The position numbers were made by a program, and so were the translations under genes. Below, one piece after another: positions 16,792-25,731 of a DNA stretch of 64,000 nt. How positions within the stretch are numbered: position 1 is the stretch's first letter; each line of letters opens with the position of its first letter. Under the pieces are notes generated by a model, which was given only the letters and a program-made list of their open reading frames with translations, ran no database searches and was not told the origin of the DNA. Source of the DNA: Candidatus Thalassarchaeaceae archaeon (GTDB lineage: Archaea > Thermoplasmatota > Poseidoniia > Poseidoniales > Thalassarchaeaceae); NCBI GenBank assembly GCA_030747485.1, contig JASLKP010000001.1, positions 1-64,000 on the forward strand, in the 5' to 3' direction.

Positions 16792-19584
16792 ATGCGTGGT
16801 CGAGCTCTGCTGCTTGTCTTGACCTTGCTCTTGATGAGCACGGCACCTATTTTTACGAGCCTCGAAGAGGCTCGCGTTACGCGTGAGGTGGCCGAAGATG
16901 GTGTCGATGATATACTCTTAATCGGCAATTCATACACCTATCAAAATAACCTAGACATACGATTAGAACAAGCATTAGGCGATGCTGGAATTGTAGACAA
17001 TGTGACTCGCCTAACCGGCGGTGGAATGAGGTTTGAACAGCATGCTGACAATGCAGAAACTCCTGGACACCAATGGCATTCAACTCTCACGACGAGTACT
17101 GGTTTGGAATTCGTTGTTTTACAGGACCAAAGTCAGATACCATCATTCCCAACCACCGAGCAAATGTGGCAAAACAGCGTCGATGGAGCCATTCGACTAG
17201 ATTCAATGATTGAGAGTGCTGGTGCTGAAACCATCTTTTTGCAAACATGGGGTCGTCGAAGTGGGGACCAGGACAATGCATGGAGGAATCCTGATTTTTC
17301 AACAATGCAAGACAATCTAGAATCAGGATACCGTTTGTACGCAGAAAATGTTACCACTCCGGAACGGACTGCCTGGATTGCCCCCGTAGGCCTAGCATTC
17401 CAACACATCCATGATACAATCCTAAATGATGGGAATAATCCAACTGCATCGGATTCACTGTTCTATTCTCTCTACTCAAGTGATGGGAGTCATCCATCAA
17501 TGAGAGGATCATATCTCGCATCCTGCGTTTTATTCGCCACCCTCACAGGACAATCGACAGTTGGACTCAGTGCAGGAACCAGTGGCATTCAATCCAGCAT
17601 CCTTCTATCATTACAACAAGCAGCAGATGCCACGGTATTCAATGAAACCACGAACTACGTCTACCCTTGGCAAGGAAGTGGTGGAGTAGACGTGAGTCAG
17701 ATTCAATTTGGTGCCAACAGCGGTTCAAATTTCATCATCGCACCCGGAATTACAACAGGGATTGCAGTGAATATCACCAACAATGCACAATTCGACGACA
17801 GCGCTCAAATTTCAATTGTTACACAAACCGGTTGGAATATGTCATGGGGATATGGAGATGGTATTCCATCAAATGGATTTGAATTGCCACTCATGACGAA
17901 TCAATTGGAATGGATTCACTTTGGCATCTCAGTACCGTTGGTTGAATTCGGGTTACCTCTTGCAGGTTCAAAGCACGCATTCACCGTACGTGCAATGAGT
18001 CAACAGGATTCAGCGATTAGCGAATGGAATTTTACGATTGAAGTATTGCCATGGCATGGTGCTGAAATTGTCGCTCAGCCCAACAACACCACAGTTGACC
18101 CTGATCTGAAAGTTCGTGTACCAGTTACGGTCAGAAATTTAGGCAATGATGACAAAACATTAGCGGTCCGAATTCAACCAGTTGATGCCGCAGGGAACCC
18201 ATTACCTGGACACAGTCCAAATATTTCGTTCCAAGAAAATGGTTGGTCTGTTGGGATTTTTGAGGCATACAATGTCAATGGATTAGGACCCTACTCAACA
18301 GGCACTGTTCAATTAGAATTCGATTCGCCACTAGCACCAGCAGGCAGCATGTGGATTGAATTCACTACTTGGAGTACAGGTGCATCTGACCAAGTTTCTA
18401 AAGCGATTATCGAAGTGTCCATTCTACGAGAAAGGAATCTTTCAATGTCCATCGACCATGATTGTGAACGATTGATGCCAGGGGGAGAATGTACGGGGGA
18501 TGTAACGATTCAAAACCTTGGGAACTATGCAGATTCATTTGAACTGACGGGTGTATATTCAGAATGGATTTCAATGCAACTAGATACGACTCAATTCACC
18601 ATTGAGAAAGGTGGAATAGTATCCACAGGATTCAACCTTCAAATTTCCGATGGCCTCCTTGCAGGAGATATTGGAGACGTGGAAATCATCCTTGATTCGC
18701 CAGATGGAGTCCATCATATCAGTCAAGGTTTCACAATTGAAGTCGATGTTGTATGTGATTGGATTATCACCGCAGAATCAGAACACACCGATAAATCGGA
18801 TAACATCACCATTGCCTACACTCTCCTCAATATTGGAAATGCTGAAGACGGACTTGATGTGACAATCTCATCCAATATTCTTACCGAAAATGCACTCATC
18901 CCACCACTTTTCAGTGAATGGGACCATGATTCAAATGCACCTAATCATTTCATCATCCATGACATTCAGCCCAATTCATCGATTACCATACACGCTTGGT
19001 TGAAACTACCTGAAGATCAAGATATTGGAGGGACAGCAGAAATTACACTTGAAATACGCAGTGAATTGGAACCCAGTATCATTTTCAGAAATACCACATA
19101 TCACGAATATGAAGGGAATGTGTGGTTATCTTATGATGTTGAAAAAGAAAGTGCGTGGGAACTCATCATTGAAGAGGCTCGAATTGCGTGGAATGACTGG
19201 AATCATGTTTTCATCTCGGCAATAATCATCATGTTTGGAAGTGTATTTTTATTCAGAGCAGTCGAATATCGGCAACGCAAAGATGCAGAGTGGGCCCTAT
19301 TGCATCCAGAAAAAGTAGCAATGACACCTGAGAAACCAGAAGATTGGATGAAGAAATTCAATGAAAAGCAACCAGAAAATATTCATGACATCTCCACGCC
19401 ACCTTCTGATGAGATGATATCTGCCGCACATACCGTCCTAGAACAACATGACGAGAAGGTTGATTATGAGGCAATTGCAGAATTAGCAGATGAACTATTG
19501 GAATTCGATGACCCTGTAGTGAGGGATGAAACAACTCCAGCAAAGAATTCAGTTACCGATGATAGTTTGGACCTCGACCTATGA
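16792..19584 (+). CDS. Surface-anchored SGNH/GDSL-like hydrolase with Ig-like modules
   Basis: A 930-residue type I membrane protein. A signal peptide (MRGRALLLVLTLLLMSTAP) leads into an SGNH-hydrolase-like domain (about 38-275). Block I is ILLIGNSYTYQNNL, a central segment reads FVVLQDQSQIP, and the C-terminal SDGSHPSMRGSYLAS is the D-x-x-H block V; the nucleophile would be the Ser of GNSYT. Three or more CARDB/NEW3-type beta modules follow (VRNLGNDDKT, IQNLGNYADS, LLNIGNAEDG). A membrane helix lies at about 803-823 and a 107-residue acidic cytoplasmic tail ends the protein. It may be an esterase or deacetylase acting on polysaccharide; substrate unknown. rnhB follows almost at once. Confidence 0.8.
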   Translation: MRGRALLLVLTLLLMSTAPIFTSLEEARVTREVAEDGVDDILLIGNSYTYQNNLDIRLEQALGDAGIVDNVTRLTGGGMRFEQHADNAETPGHQWHSTLTTSTGLEFVVLQDQSQIPSFPTTEQMWQNSVDGAIRLDSMIESAGAETIFLQTWGRRSGDQDNAWRNPDFSTMQDNLESGYRLYAENVTTPERTAWIAPVGLAFQHIHDTILNDGNNPTASDSLFYSLYSSDGSHPSMRGSYLASCVLFATLTGQSTVGLSAGTSGIQSSILLSLQQAADATVFNETTNYVYPWQGSGGVDVSQIQFGANSGSNFIIAPGITTGIAVNITNNAQFDDSAQISIVTQTGWNMSWGYGDGIPSNGFELPLMTNQLEWIHFGISVPLVEFGLPLAGSKHAFTVRAMSQQDSAISEWNFTIEVLPWHGAEIVAQPNNTTVDPDLKVRVPVTVRNLGNDDKTLAVRIQPVDAAGNPLPGHSPNISFQENGWSVGIFEAYNVNGLGPYSTGTVQLEFDSPLAPAGSMWIEFTTWSTGASDQVSKAIIEVSILRERNLSMSIDHDCERLMPGGECTGDVTIQNLGNYADSFELTGVYSEWISMQLDTTQFTIEKGGIVSTGFNLQISDGLLAGDIGDVEIILDSPDGVHHISQGFTIEVDVVCDWIITAESEHTDKSDNITIAYTLLNIGNAEDGLDVTISSNILTENALIPPLFSEWDHDSNAPNHFIIHDIQPNSSITIHAWLKLPEDQDIGGTAEITLEIRSELEPSIIFRNTTYHEYEGNVWLSYDVEKESAWELIIEEARIAWNDWNHVFISAIIIMFGSVFLFRAVEYRQRKDAEWALLHPEKVAMTPEKPEDWMKKFNEKQPENIHDISTPPSDEMISAAHTVLEQHDEKVDYEAIAELADELLEFDDPVVRDETTPAKNSVTDDSLDLDL

Positions 19585-19593
19585 GGTGAAATG

Positions 19594-20325
19594 ATGTGGA
19601 GAATTGGGATTGATGAAGCCGGCCGAGGACCAGCCATTGGCCCATTGGTAGTTGGTTCCATCCTTATTCCTGAAGATGATTTACCGATGTTGAAAGAAGC
19701 TGGTATCACCGACTCAAAACTCCTTAGTCATGATCGAAGGATTCAGTTAGATGATTGGATTAGAACGACAGCATTGGAAAGAGGATGGATGATTGAACTC
19801 CATGTCTCAACCCCTGCTGAAATCGACTCAGCAATGGCGGCCACGAATCTCAACGATCACGAAATCTCACTTTTTGCATCATTGGCTAGGAAACTTCGCC
19901 CCGATAAGGGCGGAGGAATTCTACAGGTAGATGCGTGTGACACTGATGCTCGGCGCTTTGGAAATAATATCGCCAGTAGAATCAATGGATGGCCTTGGGA
20001 GAATTGGACGATGGATAGTCGACACTCAGCTGACTTGCATTTGTTGGCAGTGGGTGCTGCGTCAATTGTGGCCAAAGTGGCTAGAGATCATTGGATTGAA
20101 CAATTGTCTCAAGAAATGGGGATGGATCTGGGTTCAGGATATCCATCAGACCCCAAAACCATTGCAGCCATTCCATCACTGATTACTGGAGAACAACCCC
20201 ATACTTGCCTACGATGGGGTTGGGCAACAGTTCAGAGAGTTTGGGAAGCGACCCATGGCAGCCTCCCACCCCAACGTCCCATAGACCCTGATGGGCCGGT
20301 TTCTGCTCAACGTACGCTATTTTGA
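19594..20325 (+). CDS. rnhB: Ribonuclease HII
   Basis: A 243-residue type 2 RNase H that cuts the RNA strand of RNA-DNA hybrids and removes misincorporated ribonucleotides. The N-terminal GIDEAGRGPAIGPLVVG motif supplies the D-E-G-R active site, DSKLLS follows, the third acidic ligand lies in ILQVDACD, and SADLHLLAVGAASIVAKVARD completes the catalytic domain. The last residues, AQRTLF, resemble a short PCNA-binding (PIP) motif as found at the end of other archaeal RNases HII. Two ATGs are adjacent. The second (19594) is preferred because it puts the GAGGTG Shine-Dalgarno at the 5-base spacing seen elsewhere; the first would add one Met. Confidence 0.95.
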   Translation: MWRIGIDEAGRGPAIGPLVVGSILIPEDDLPMLKEAGITDSKLLSHDRRIQLDDWIRTTALERGWMIELHVSTPAEIDSAMAATNLNDHEISLFASLARKLRPDKGGGILQVDACDTDARRFGNNIASRINGWPWENWTMDSRHSADLHLLAVGAASIVAKVARDHWIEQLSQEMGMDLGSGYPSDPKTIAAIPSLITGEQPHTCLRWGWATVQRVWEATHGSLPPQRPIDPDGPVSAQRTLF

Positions 20326-20375
20326 CGAACGACATTGCCCGAATGGTCAAGAACGGGCGGCAATCAAGATGCAAT
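20322..20375 (+). other. Possible N-terminal extension of gltX
   Basis: The gltX frame stays open here from a TTG that overlaps the rnhB stop (TTGA). The 18 extra residues are not typical of GluRS. If used, the two genes would be translationally coupled. No Shine-Dalgarno favours either start. Confidence 0.3.
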
Positions 20376-22118
20376 ATGGGCGATGGACTCTCGGACGACA
20401 TTGCTGCGTTGTTGCGCAAATATGCATTGCAAAATGCACTCGAATACGAAGGCGTTGGACAAGTAGGTTCAGTGATGGGTAGAGTGATGTCCGAGAATCC
20501 CGATTTGCGTTCAAATGCTCAAACTCTAACCAGTCATATTGAGGCTGCTGTGAATGATGCAAATGCACTTGCAGTATCTCACGGTCTTGAACACATCCGC
20601 CAAATATTACTGGATGAATCACCAGATGCTCTTGAAAAGAAAACCAAGGAACGTAGAGAAGGATTACCAGAATTACCGAATGCTACAACTGGAAAGGTCG
20701 TACTACGATTCGCGCCCAATCCGAATGGTCCGCTTTCATTGGGTCATGCAAGAGGTGTTGTCATCAATACTGAATTTGCCAGAATGTATGACGGTGAAGT
20801 GATTCTTCGTTTCGACGATACTGATGCTGTCGTAAAACCACCTGATCCTGAAGCATACGCACTCATCGAGGAAGATTTTACCTGGCTTGCTGGTCGAGCG
20901 CCTGATCGAATTCTACGAGCATCCGAAAGAATGGAAGTATACCTTGAATATGCAGCGAAAGCTTTGACTGAAAACCATGCATATGTGTGTGAATGTACAG
21001 GAGATGCGTTCAAAGAATTCAGAATTTCAATGTCCGAATGCCCGTGTCGTTCTCGTTCAACAGAGAATAACATGGCCTTATGGTCACAAATGAATGATGG
21101 AGCGATTCTACCAGGTGGCGCTGTCATTCGAATTAAAACTGACATGTCACTTTCCAATCCAGCTCTACGGGATTGGCCAGCACTCAGAATTCAACATGCA
21201 GATCATCCAATGGTAGCAGACCGATACAAAGTATGGCCGTTGCTTGATTTCCAAAGTGCAGTGGAAGATCATCTACAAGGCGTCACCCATATTGTGAGAG
21301 GGAAGGATTTGATGGACTCAACTCGCAAACAAACTCTTCTATACGAAAAATTCGGGTGGAATTATCCAGAAACGTTGTACTGGGGCCGTGTCAAAGTTTT
21401 CGAATTCGGAGGATTCAGTACATCTCAGATGAAATTAGACATCGCTGCAGGCCAATATACAGGTTGGAACGACCCGCGGTTGCCCACCATCAGGGCCCTG
21501 AGGCGTCGAGGGTATGACGCAGGGGCCATGCGGAAATTTTGGATTGATTTGGGCCTAACCCAGAAGGATATCTCTGTCCCTATGTCGACACTAAACAGTC
21601 TCAACGCCAAGGCAGTGGATGCAGAAGCACCGCGGCTCTCATTTGTGCGCAATCCACGTTCCATCAATCTGGATATTTCTGAAATTGAACTGACCAAAGT
21701 GACGTTGCCAATCCACCCTGAACATCCCGAGAAGGGAGTTCGTGAATGGCCACTTGAAGAGGGTACCATCAATGTGAAGATCGATAGAGATGATTTCTCC
21801 ACACACGAACCAAAGCGTTTGAAGGATTTTGCAGACATTGGAATCCATCATGAAAAAACGGTGAAAGGATGGACTGGAGAAGTCATTCGAACTGAACGCC
21901 ATGGCAACACTCCGATTATTCATTGGCTACCCAGCAATATGGCACAACCTGCTGTATTGCTGCTTGAAGAAGAAGGGGAATTGGTTGCGGCAGCAGGTTT
22001 GTTGGAAGTCAACGATTACTCAGACGGGACAGTGGTCCAACTGGAAAGGATGGGATTCGCAATTCTAGAAGGGGTTGAAGCAGATGGGGCCCGCAGACTC
22101 GTACAATTGCACAGTTAG
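20376..22118 (+). CDS. gltX: Glutamate--tRNA ligase, archaeal/eukaryal (GlnRS-like) type
   Basis: A 580-residue non-discriminating-type GluRS. The archaeal N-terminal extension (ALLRKYALQNALEYEG) precedes the catalytic core with the HIGH-equivalent PNPNGPLSLGHARG, the DDTD motif and, after the catalytic domain, GGFSTSQMKLDI in the KMSKS position, where the usual SK is replaced by SQ. The C-terminal beta-barrels (WLPSNMAQPAVLLLEEEGEL) are of the GlnRS-like class. The ATG at 20376 is preferred because it begins directly before the family N terminus; a TTG at 20322 overlapping the rnhB stop, or the ATG at 20343, would add up to 18 atypical residues. It closes the plus-strand run and is followed by a hairpin with a T-tract. 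Confidence 0.95.
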   Translation: MGDGLSDDIAALLRKYALQNALEYEGVGQVGSVMGRVMSENPDLRSNAQTLTSHIEAAVNDANALAVSHGLEHIRQILLDESPDALEKKTKERREGLPELPNATTGKVVLRFAPNPNGPLSLGHARGVVINTEFARMYDGEVILRFDDTDAVVKPPDPEAYALIEEDFTWLAGRAPDRILRASERMEVYLEYAAKALTENHAYVCECTGDAFKEFRISMSECPCRSRSTENNMALWSQMNDGAILPGGAVIRIKTDMSLSNPALRDWPALRIQHADHPMVADRYKVWPLLDFQSAVEDHLQGVTHIVRGKDLMDSTRKQTLLYEKFGWNYPETLYWGRVKVFEFGGFSTSQMKLDIAAGQYTGWNDPRLPTIRALRRRGYDAGAMRKFWIDLGLTQKDISVPMSTLNSLNAKAVDAEAPRLSFVRNPRSINLDISEIELTKVTLPIHPEHPEKGVREWPLEEGTINVKIDRDDFSTHEPKRLKDFADIGIHHEKTVKGWTGEVIRTERHGNTPIIHWLPSNMAQPAVLLLEEEGELVAAAGLLEVNDYSDGTVVQLERMGFAILEGVEADGARRLVQLHS

Positions 22119-22119
22119 G

Positions 22120-22149
22120 ACTGATTGTATTGAGGAATCAGTATTTTTT
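22120..22149 (+). terminator. Hairpin plus T-tract terminator after gltX
   Basis: ACTGATT / AATCAGT arms (22120-22126 and 22136-22142) with a 9-base loop, followed by ATTTTTT. It starts 2 bases after the gltX stop. This is the only element here with the full stem plus T-run of an intrinsic-type terminator. Confidence 0.65.
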
Positions 22150-22212
22150 GCCTTGCGCGCGCGTGCGTGGGTTTCAAGTCAATACTCTTAGTCGAGTAGG
22201 GTGGTGGACTGT

Positions 22213-24246
22213 ATGAGTCGACGGTCAAGTCGCAGTGTATTGGGGGTGTTTTTCCTCCTAATAGCAACGATGATACCCTTGACTGCCCCACTAACCAATG
22301 CTGAAATTGTATGTTGTAATTCAAGCGAATTTGAATTGTATTTGGTCGGTGAGAACAATGATGCGACGATGACGCCATTTGAATCTGAACTAACTGGAAT
22401 CTCAGATCAGACCGTTACACAATCGGCCCAAGGTGTAGAAGAAATCGAAACATGGAAATTGATTTGGGAACATTCCTCAACACTCCCAGAGGCCACTTGG
22501 AGATTCAATATCGGATACGAAGTTGAGAATGCTGCGGGAGTACATTCCAATGCCACAGTAGAGGTACTGATTGGAAATACAATTTACACTGGTGAAAGTG
22601 GAACTCCAGGCACATATCTTTCAGGTGAAGGTTCAGTCAGTGTGGATGTTGATATTCCAGCTCGTTTAATTACATCTGGTGAATCAATTGAGGTCACATT
22701 TGCAGTACGAAGTCTCCTGTTTACCCAACCAGGTGACGATACGGCAATCCGATTTGTTTGGGGAGAAGATACCGATAGCCACATTCGGGTCACGATGCCA
22801 TTGTTAGATATCGAAATGCCAAATGCACTGGTCGTAGGCAATGAAGTCTTCTTCCCTGTTATTTTCAAATCAGGATTTGGTGACCGGATGTGGACATCAT
22901 TGGAAGATTTTGAGTTCAAAGTTGGTGGTTCAGTGATTACTGATGTACGAACGCCCAGTCGCGTTACAGGTGGAGTAGAAGTTCCATTTGTGTGGACGCC
23001 TGGTCCAAATGCACCAGATGGTATTCGTTCAGCCAATCTCTCAATTTGGTTGAATAGTGGTAGTATTCCAATTCAATCAGAGCGTAGTCACGACATTACT
23101 TTTGAGGAAGGGGGTGGCAGTGAAACATACGAGTTCGGTGAGCCGTTACGAACTGCAGGAAGTGAATTATCTGTCGACATTGATGTCGAATTTGATGGAG
23201 ATAATATTGCTCGAACTGTCGAACTGAAGATGACGGGCGCGATGGCACAGTGGATGCGATGGGGCATGGACAATATTGGCAATACTACATTGAGAAGTGA
23301 TCACTTCTTCAAGCAGGTACCATCAGAAACTGTTGCATCAGATTCTAGGCAAAATGGTCGTGTAGACCACGATGAAGCCGAAGCATTCCTCAATTACGTA
23401 GACAGTAGTACGAGAAATCTAGAGTATTTCCTTGATAATGGTGCATTGGCACTTGACCCAGAAGCAATGTTTGAGGCCGATTTATTCGACATGAATCCAG
23501 AAGTTAGTGTTGATTTACATGGTGTGGTTGGCATTAGTGCTGCACCTCTCACGATTCGAATCGATGTATTGATGAAACTCTCCGGTGAAGAACGTTTGAC
23601 ACTCATCAAAGATTTCACTCGGATTCAGTTGGATTCTATTTGGGATGAAATCGATTTACATGTGACGCTGAGAACGAGTGCATTCTCCGGGTTATTTGAC
23701 ATCAAGACGGATGGTATGGAATTCACTCACTATCGAATGGGTGTGACAGAAATCATCATCATTGAAGCAAATGGATTGACGAATGCTGACACATTTGAGG
23801 TCGAATATATCTTAGCCGGCTCAGCACTATTGTCTCCATTTATTACACTCCTAGCATCAATCCTATTGCTGGTGTGTGCGGTTGTAGCTGGTTTACGAAT
23901 GACACGCTATCGTTCACGAATCTTTGTTGGACCATCCTCAATTGTTTTCATTGGATTGGTTGGTTATGCGTATATTCTATCATCACTACCTCCAACTTTT
24001 GTTCTGGCAATTGCGGCAGCCGGTGTCATTCTAATGCTACCAATTTCACTCATTTCTCCAAAGAACTACGGAGAGGAATATCTGAGCGATGGGGCATTGG
24101 AGGATGACTATCAAGCTGCTATGGAACGTGAAATTCCAAGTGTGACCTGTCCGGCATGTGATACTCCAAACCCAATTGAAAGCACAAAACGTCCTCTGCG
24201 CATCCCTTGTGGAGGTTGTGGCCGAATGCTTCGAATTGAATCCTAA
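22213..24246 (+). CDS. Secreted-domain membrane protein with C-terminal zinc ribbon, function unknown
   Basis: A 677-residue protein, not recognised as a known family. A signal peptide (MSRRSSRSVLGVFFLLIATMIP) is followed by about 510 residues of extracellular beta-rich sequence with an EF-like segment (GRVDHDEAEAF). Three membrane helices lie near 535-620 (ITLLASILLLVCAVVAGL, IVFIGLVGYAYILSSL, FVLAIAAAGVILMLPI). The cytoplasmic end is a zinc ribbon with C-P-A-C and C-G-G-C pairs. The start is the second in-frame initiator (22213); a GTG 12 bases upstream is possible. It converges on the DHH-like gene with a 4-base overlap of the stop regions. A sensor or assembly role is conceivable but unsupported. 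Confidence 0.75.
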   Translation: MSRRSSRSVLGVFFLLIATMIPLTAPLTNAEIVCCNSSEFELYLVGENNDATMTPFESELTGISDQTVTQSAQGVEEIETWKLIWEHSSTLPEATWRFNIGYEVENAAGVHSNATVEVLIGNTIYTGESGTPGTYLSGEGSVSVDVDIPARLITSGESIEVTFAVRSLLFTQPGDDTAIRFVWGEDTDSHIRVTMPLLDIEMPNALVVGNEVFFPVIFKSGFGDRMWTSLEDFEFKVGGSVITDVRTPSRVTGGVEVPFVWTPGPNAPDGIRSANLSIWLNSGSIPIQSERSHDITFEEGGGSETYEFGEPLRTAGSELSVDIDVEFDGDNIARTVELKMTGAMAQWMRWGMDNIGNTTLRSDHFFKQVPSETVASDSRQNGRVDHDEAEAFLNYVDSSTRNLEYFLDNGALALDPEAMFEADLFDMNPEVSVDLHGVVGISAAPLTIRIDVLMKLSGEERLTLIKDFTRIQLDSIWDEIDLHVTLRTSAFSGLFDIKTDGMEFTHYRMGVTEIIIIEANGLTNADTFEVEYILAGSALLSPFITLLASILLLVCAVVAGLRMTRYRSRIFVGPSSIVFIGLVGYAYILSSLPPTFVLAIAAAGVILMLPISLISPKNYGEEYLSDGALEDDYQAAMEREIPSVTCPACDTPNPIESTKRPLRIPCGGCGRMLRIES

Positions 24247-25109
24247 GCCAATTTCCCTTGTCTCAAAAGATTGTCAATTGACAGGCTAGCATACCGCTTT
24301 CGATTTGCCACATCATCACGCCATTTTTCTGTAAAATCGATGAGTTGACTTGCCAAATCTTTCTCCCATCCAGTGGACATTATTCGATGCCAACCCAATT
24401 CCTCAAAGCGAGCGGTCGAGGGTAAATCACTGACCAGAATCGGTTTCAATAAATGGCTCAGTGCCTGTGCACGACCTTCCAAATCCAATTTTCCCCAGCG
24501 GTCTCGAATGGCACAGACTGCCACGGCATCGACACCAGGAAGAGTTCGCGGATCAGAATCTGGCACCTCAGGTAATGGAACGACATTAATCGCGTTGGAT
24601 TGCGACAAATAATCTCGAAGGACAGTATAAACTGGATCATAGGTGTGTTCCAATGCATCAGAAAGCCAATTTCCAGCCAAAATCCACGGGCGCACAAGTG
24701 TTGTAATTTCACCTTGCGGAGAAATTGATTCGGCCAATGCACCGGCTAATGCAACAGTGGAAAGGACGCCTCTGTGAACGTCACCAGTGGAGCTAACCAA
24801 CGCATCGACATCAACGGGACACAGCGTAACGGAGAGGGGGGTTTTGTTGACTGGAGGAGGCGATGACTGGTTTTCTTGTTGAATATGAATAAAAGGCCCT
24901 TTCGGGGTGGTGACATCATCTCTCAAACGACGTTGGTAAGGGATTCCAGCATCGAGCATTGCACCCTCAAGGATAGCGCTCGTGATGATGTTGACTTCAG
25001 ACAACTGTCCTAAAATGGTCACAGAAGAGGGGGATGTTCGAAGCTTCAATGCAGCTTCGCGAAGGATTGGCGCAGATGATGCGAAGGCGGGAAGGTCGAG
25101 TAAGGACAT
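24243..25109 (-). CDS. Degenerate DHH/RecJ-like protein, possible Cdc45/GINS-associated factor
   Basis: A 288-residue soluble protein without a clear full-length match. Residues 30-62 follow the pattern of DHH-phosphoesterase motif I: a beta strand (VTIL), then a segment in the place of S-H-x-D-x-D-G-x-x-S, then SAILEGAMLDAGIPYQRRL. The metal ligands are replaced (L36, E38, N40 and I41 where H, D, D and G are expected). It lies 59 bases downstream of S15; in many archaea the gene after S15 encodes the RecJ-like nuclease that binds GINS and is related to eukaryotic Cdc45. Context and pattern therefore suggest an inactivated RecJ/Cdc45-like replisome protein. This is inference and needs a structure-based search. 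Confidence 0.5.
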   Translation of the reverse strand: MSLLDLPAFASSAPILREAALKLRTSPSSVTILGQLSEVNIITSAILEGAMLDAGIPYQRRLRDDVTTPKGPFIHIQQENQSSPPPVNKTPLSVTLCPVDVDALVSSTGDVHRGVLSTVALAGALAESISPQGEITTLVRPWILAGNWLSDALEHTYDPVYTVLRDYLSQSNAINVVPLPEVPDSDPRTLPGVDAVAVCAIRDRWGKLDLEGRAQALSHLLKPILVSDLPSTARFEELGWHRIMSTGWEKDLASQLIDFTEKWRDDVANRKRYASLSIDNLLRQGKLA

Positions 25110-25168
25110 CGAGACCGAGTGTGATGCTTAGCCCACGGTTCAAAGACCTGATTGAGGGAGATTCGCCT

Positions 25169-25624
25169 TCAATCAACCATCAAATGCAATTGTTCACGCT
25201 TGTATGCCCAATCTGACGACATCTTTCCTTTGCTCTGATAATATCGAGCAAGGCGACGTAATTTGCTTTCTGTGAGTTCAAGTTGTCTACGATTGTGCAA
25301 ATCCTTTCGATTAGCATCAAGGTGTTCGATGAGGCGTAGTGCACGTCGCATTAGGCTCATGAGATCATCAGGGAATTTTGGCGTGATGTCGTTCTCTGCC
25401 AACACTTGAGAAATTCTCTTACCGAGTACCAATCGCACATCAGGAACTGCGTGCTTGTCACGAAGAATTAATCCAATCGCTGCTGCACCATGTCCATCAC
25501 CAGAGAGTGAAAGAATAAGTTCAGTCACTGCCTTCTCATCAGTATTGGACCACTCAGGTGCAGAATCAACATTTGGCTTGGTTGAGCCACTCTTTCCGCG
25601 ACCAGGACTATGCATTCGAGCCAT
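25169..25624 (-). CDS. rps15: Ribosomal protein S15 (uS15), archaeal form
   Basis: A 151-residue small-subunit protein. The archaeal/eukaryal N-terminal extension (MARMHSPGRGKSGSTKP) precedes the core helices that bind the 16S central domain, ending in LTESKLRRLARYYQSKGKMSSDWAY, the archaeal signature. The start is certain from the family-wide MARMH. It is first in a two-gene minus-strand unit with the DHH-like gene downstream. A GC-rich hairpin (25694-25720) separates it from the 972-residue surface protein that ends upstream. Confidence 0.97.
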   Translation of the reverse strand: MARMHSPGRGKSGSTKPNVDSAPEWSNTDEKAVTELILSLSGDGHGAAAIGLILRDKHAVPDVRLVLGKRISQVLAENDITPKFPDDLMSLMRRALRLIEHLDANRKDLHNRRQLELTESKLRRLARYYQSKGKMSSDWAYKREQLHLMVD

Positions 25625-25693
25625 GTGTAGTGCACCTTGAGCGTCCCGCCGACCTGCTCCCCCTTGATAACCGCTCCGCTAGATTACCAAAGG

Positions 25694-25720
25694 TGAAAGC
25701 CCCCCATAGGGGGGCATTCA
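25694..25720 (-). terminator. Compact GC-rich hairpin after the 972-residue surface protein gene
   Basis: TGAAAGCCCCCC / GGGGGGCATTCA arms (12 bases, one mismatch; the 7 inner pairs are all G-C) around the loop ATA. It lies 12 bases past the stop and about 70 bases before the S15 start. On the minus strand it is followed by CTTTCACCTTT, a weak pyrimidine run. Confidence 0.55.
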
Positions 25721-25731
25721 ATGCCTAGAAA

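Noticed and set aside
22584-23036. A 150-codon antisense frame inside the zinc-ribbon membrane protein gene
   Set aside because: It mirrors a signal-peptide protein with coherent domains, lacks a start signal and has a shadow-like composition.
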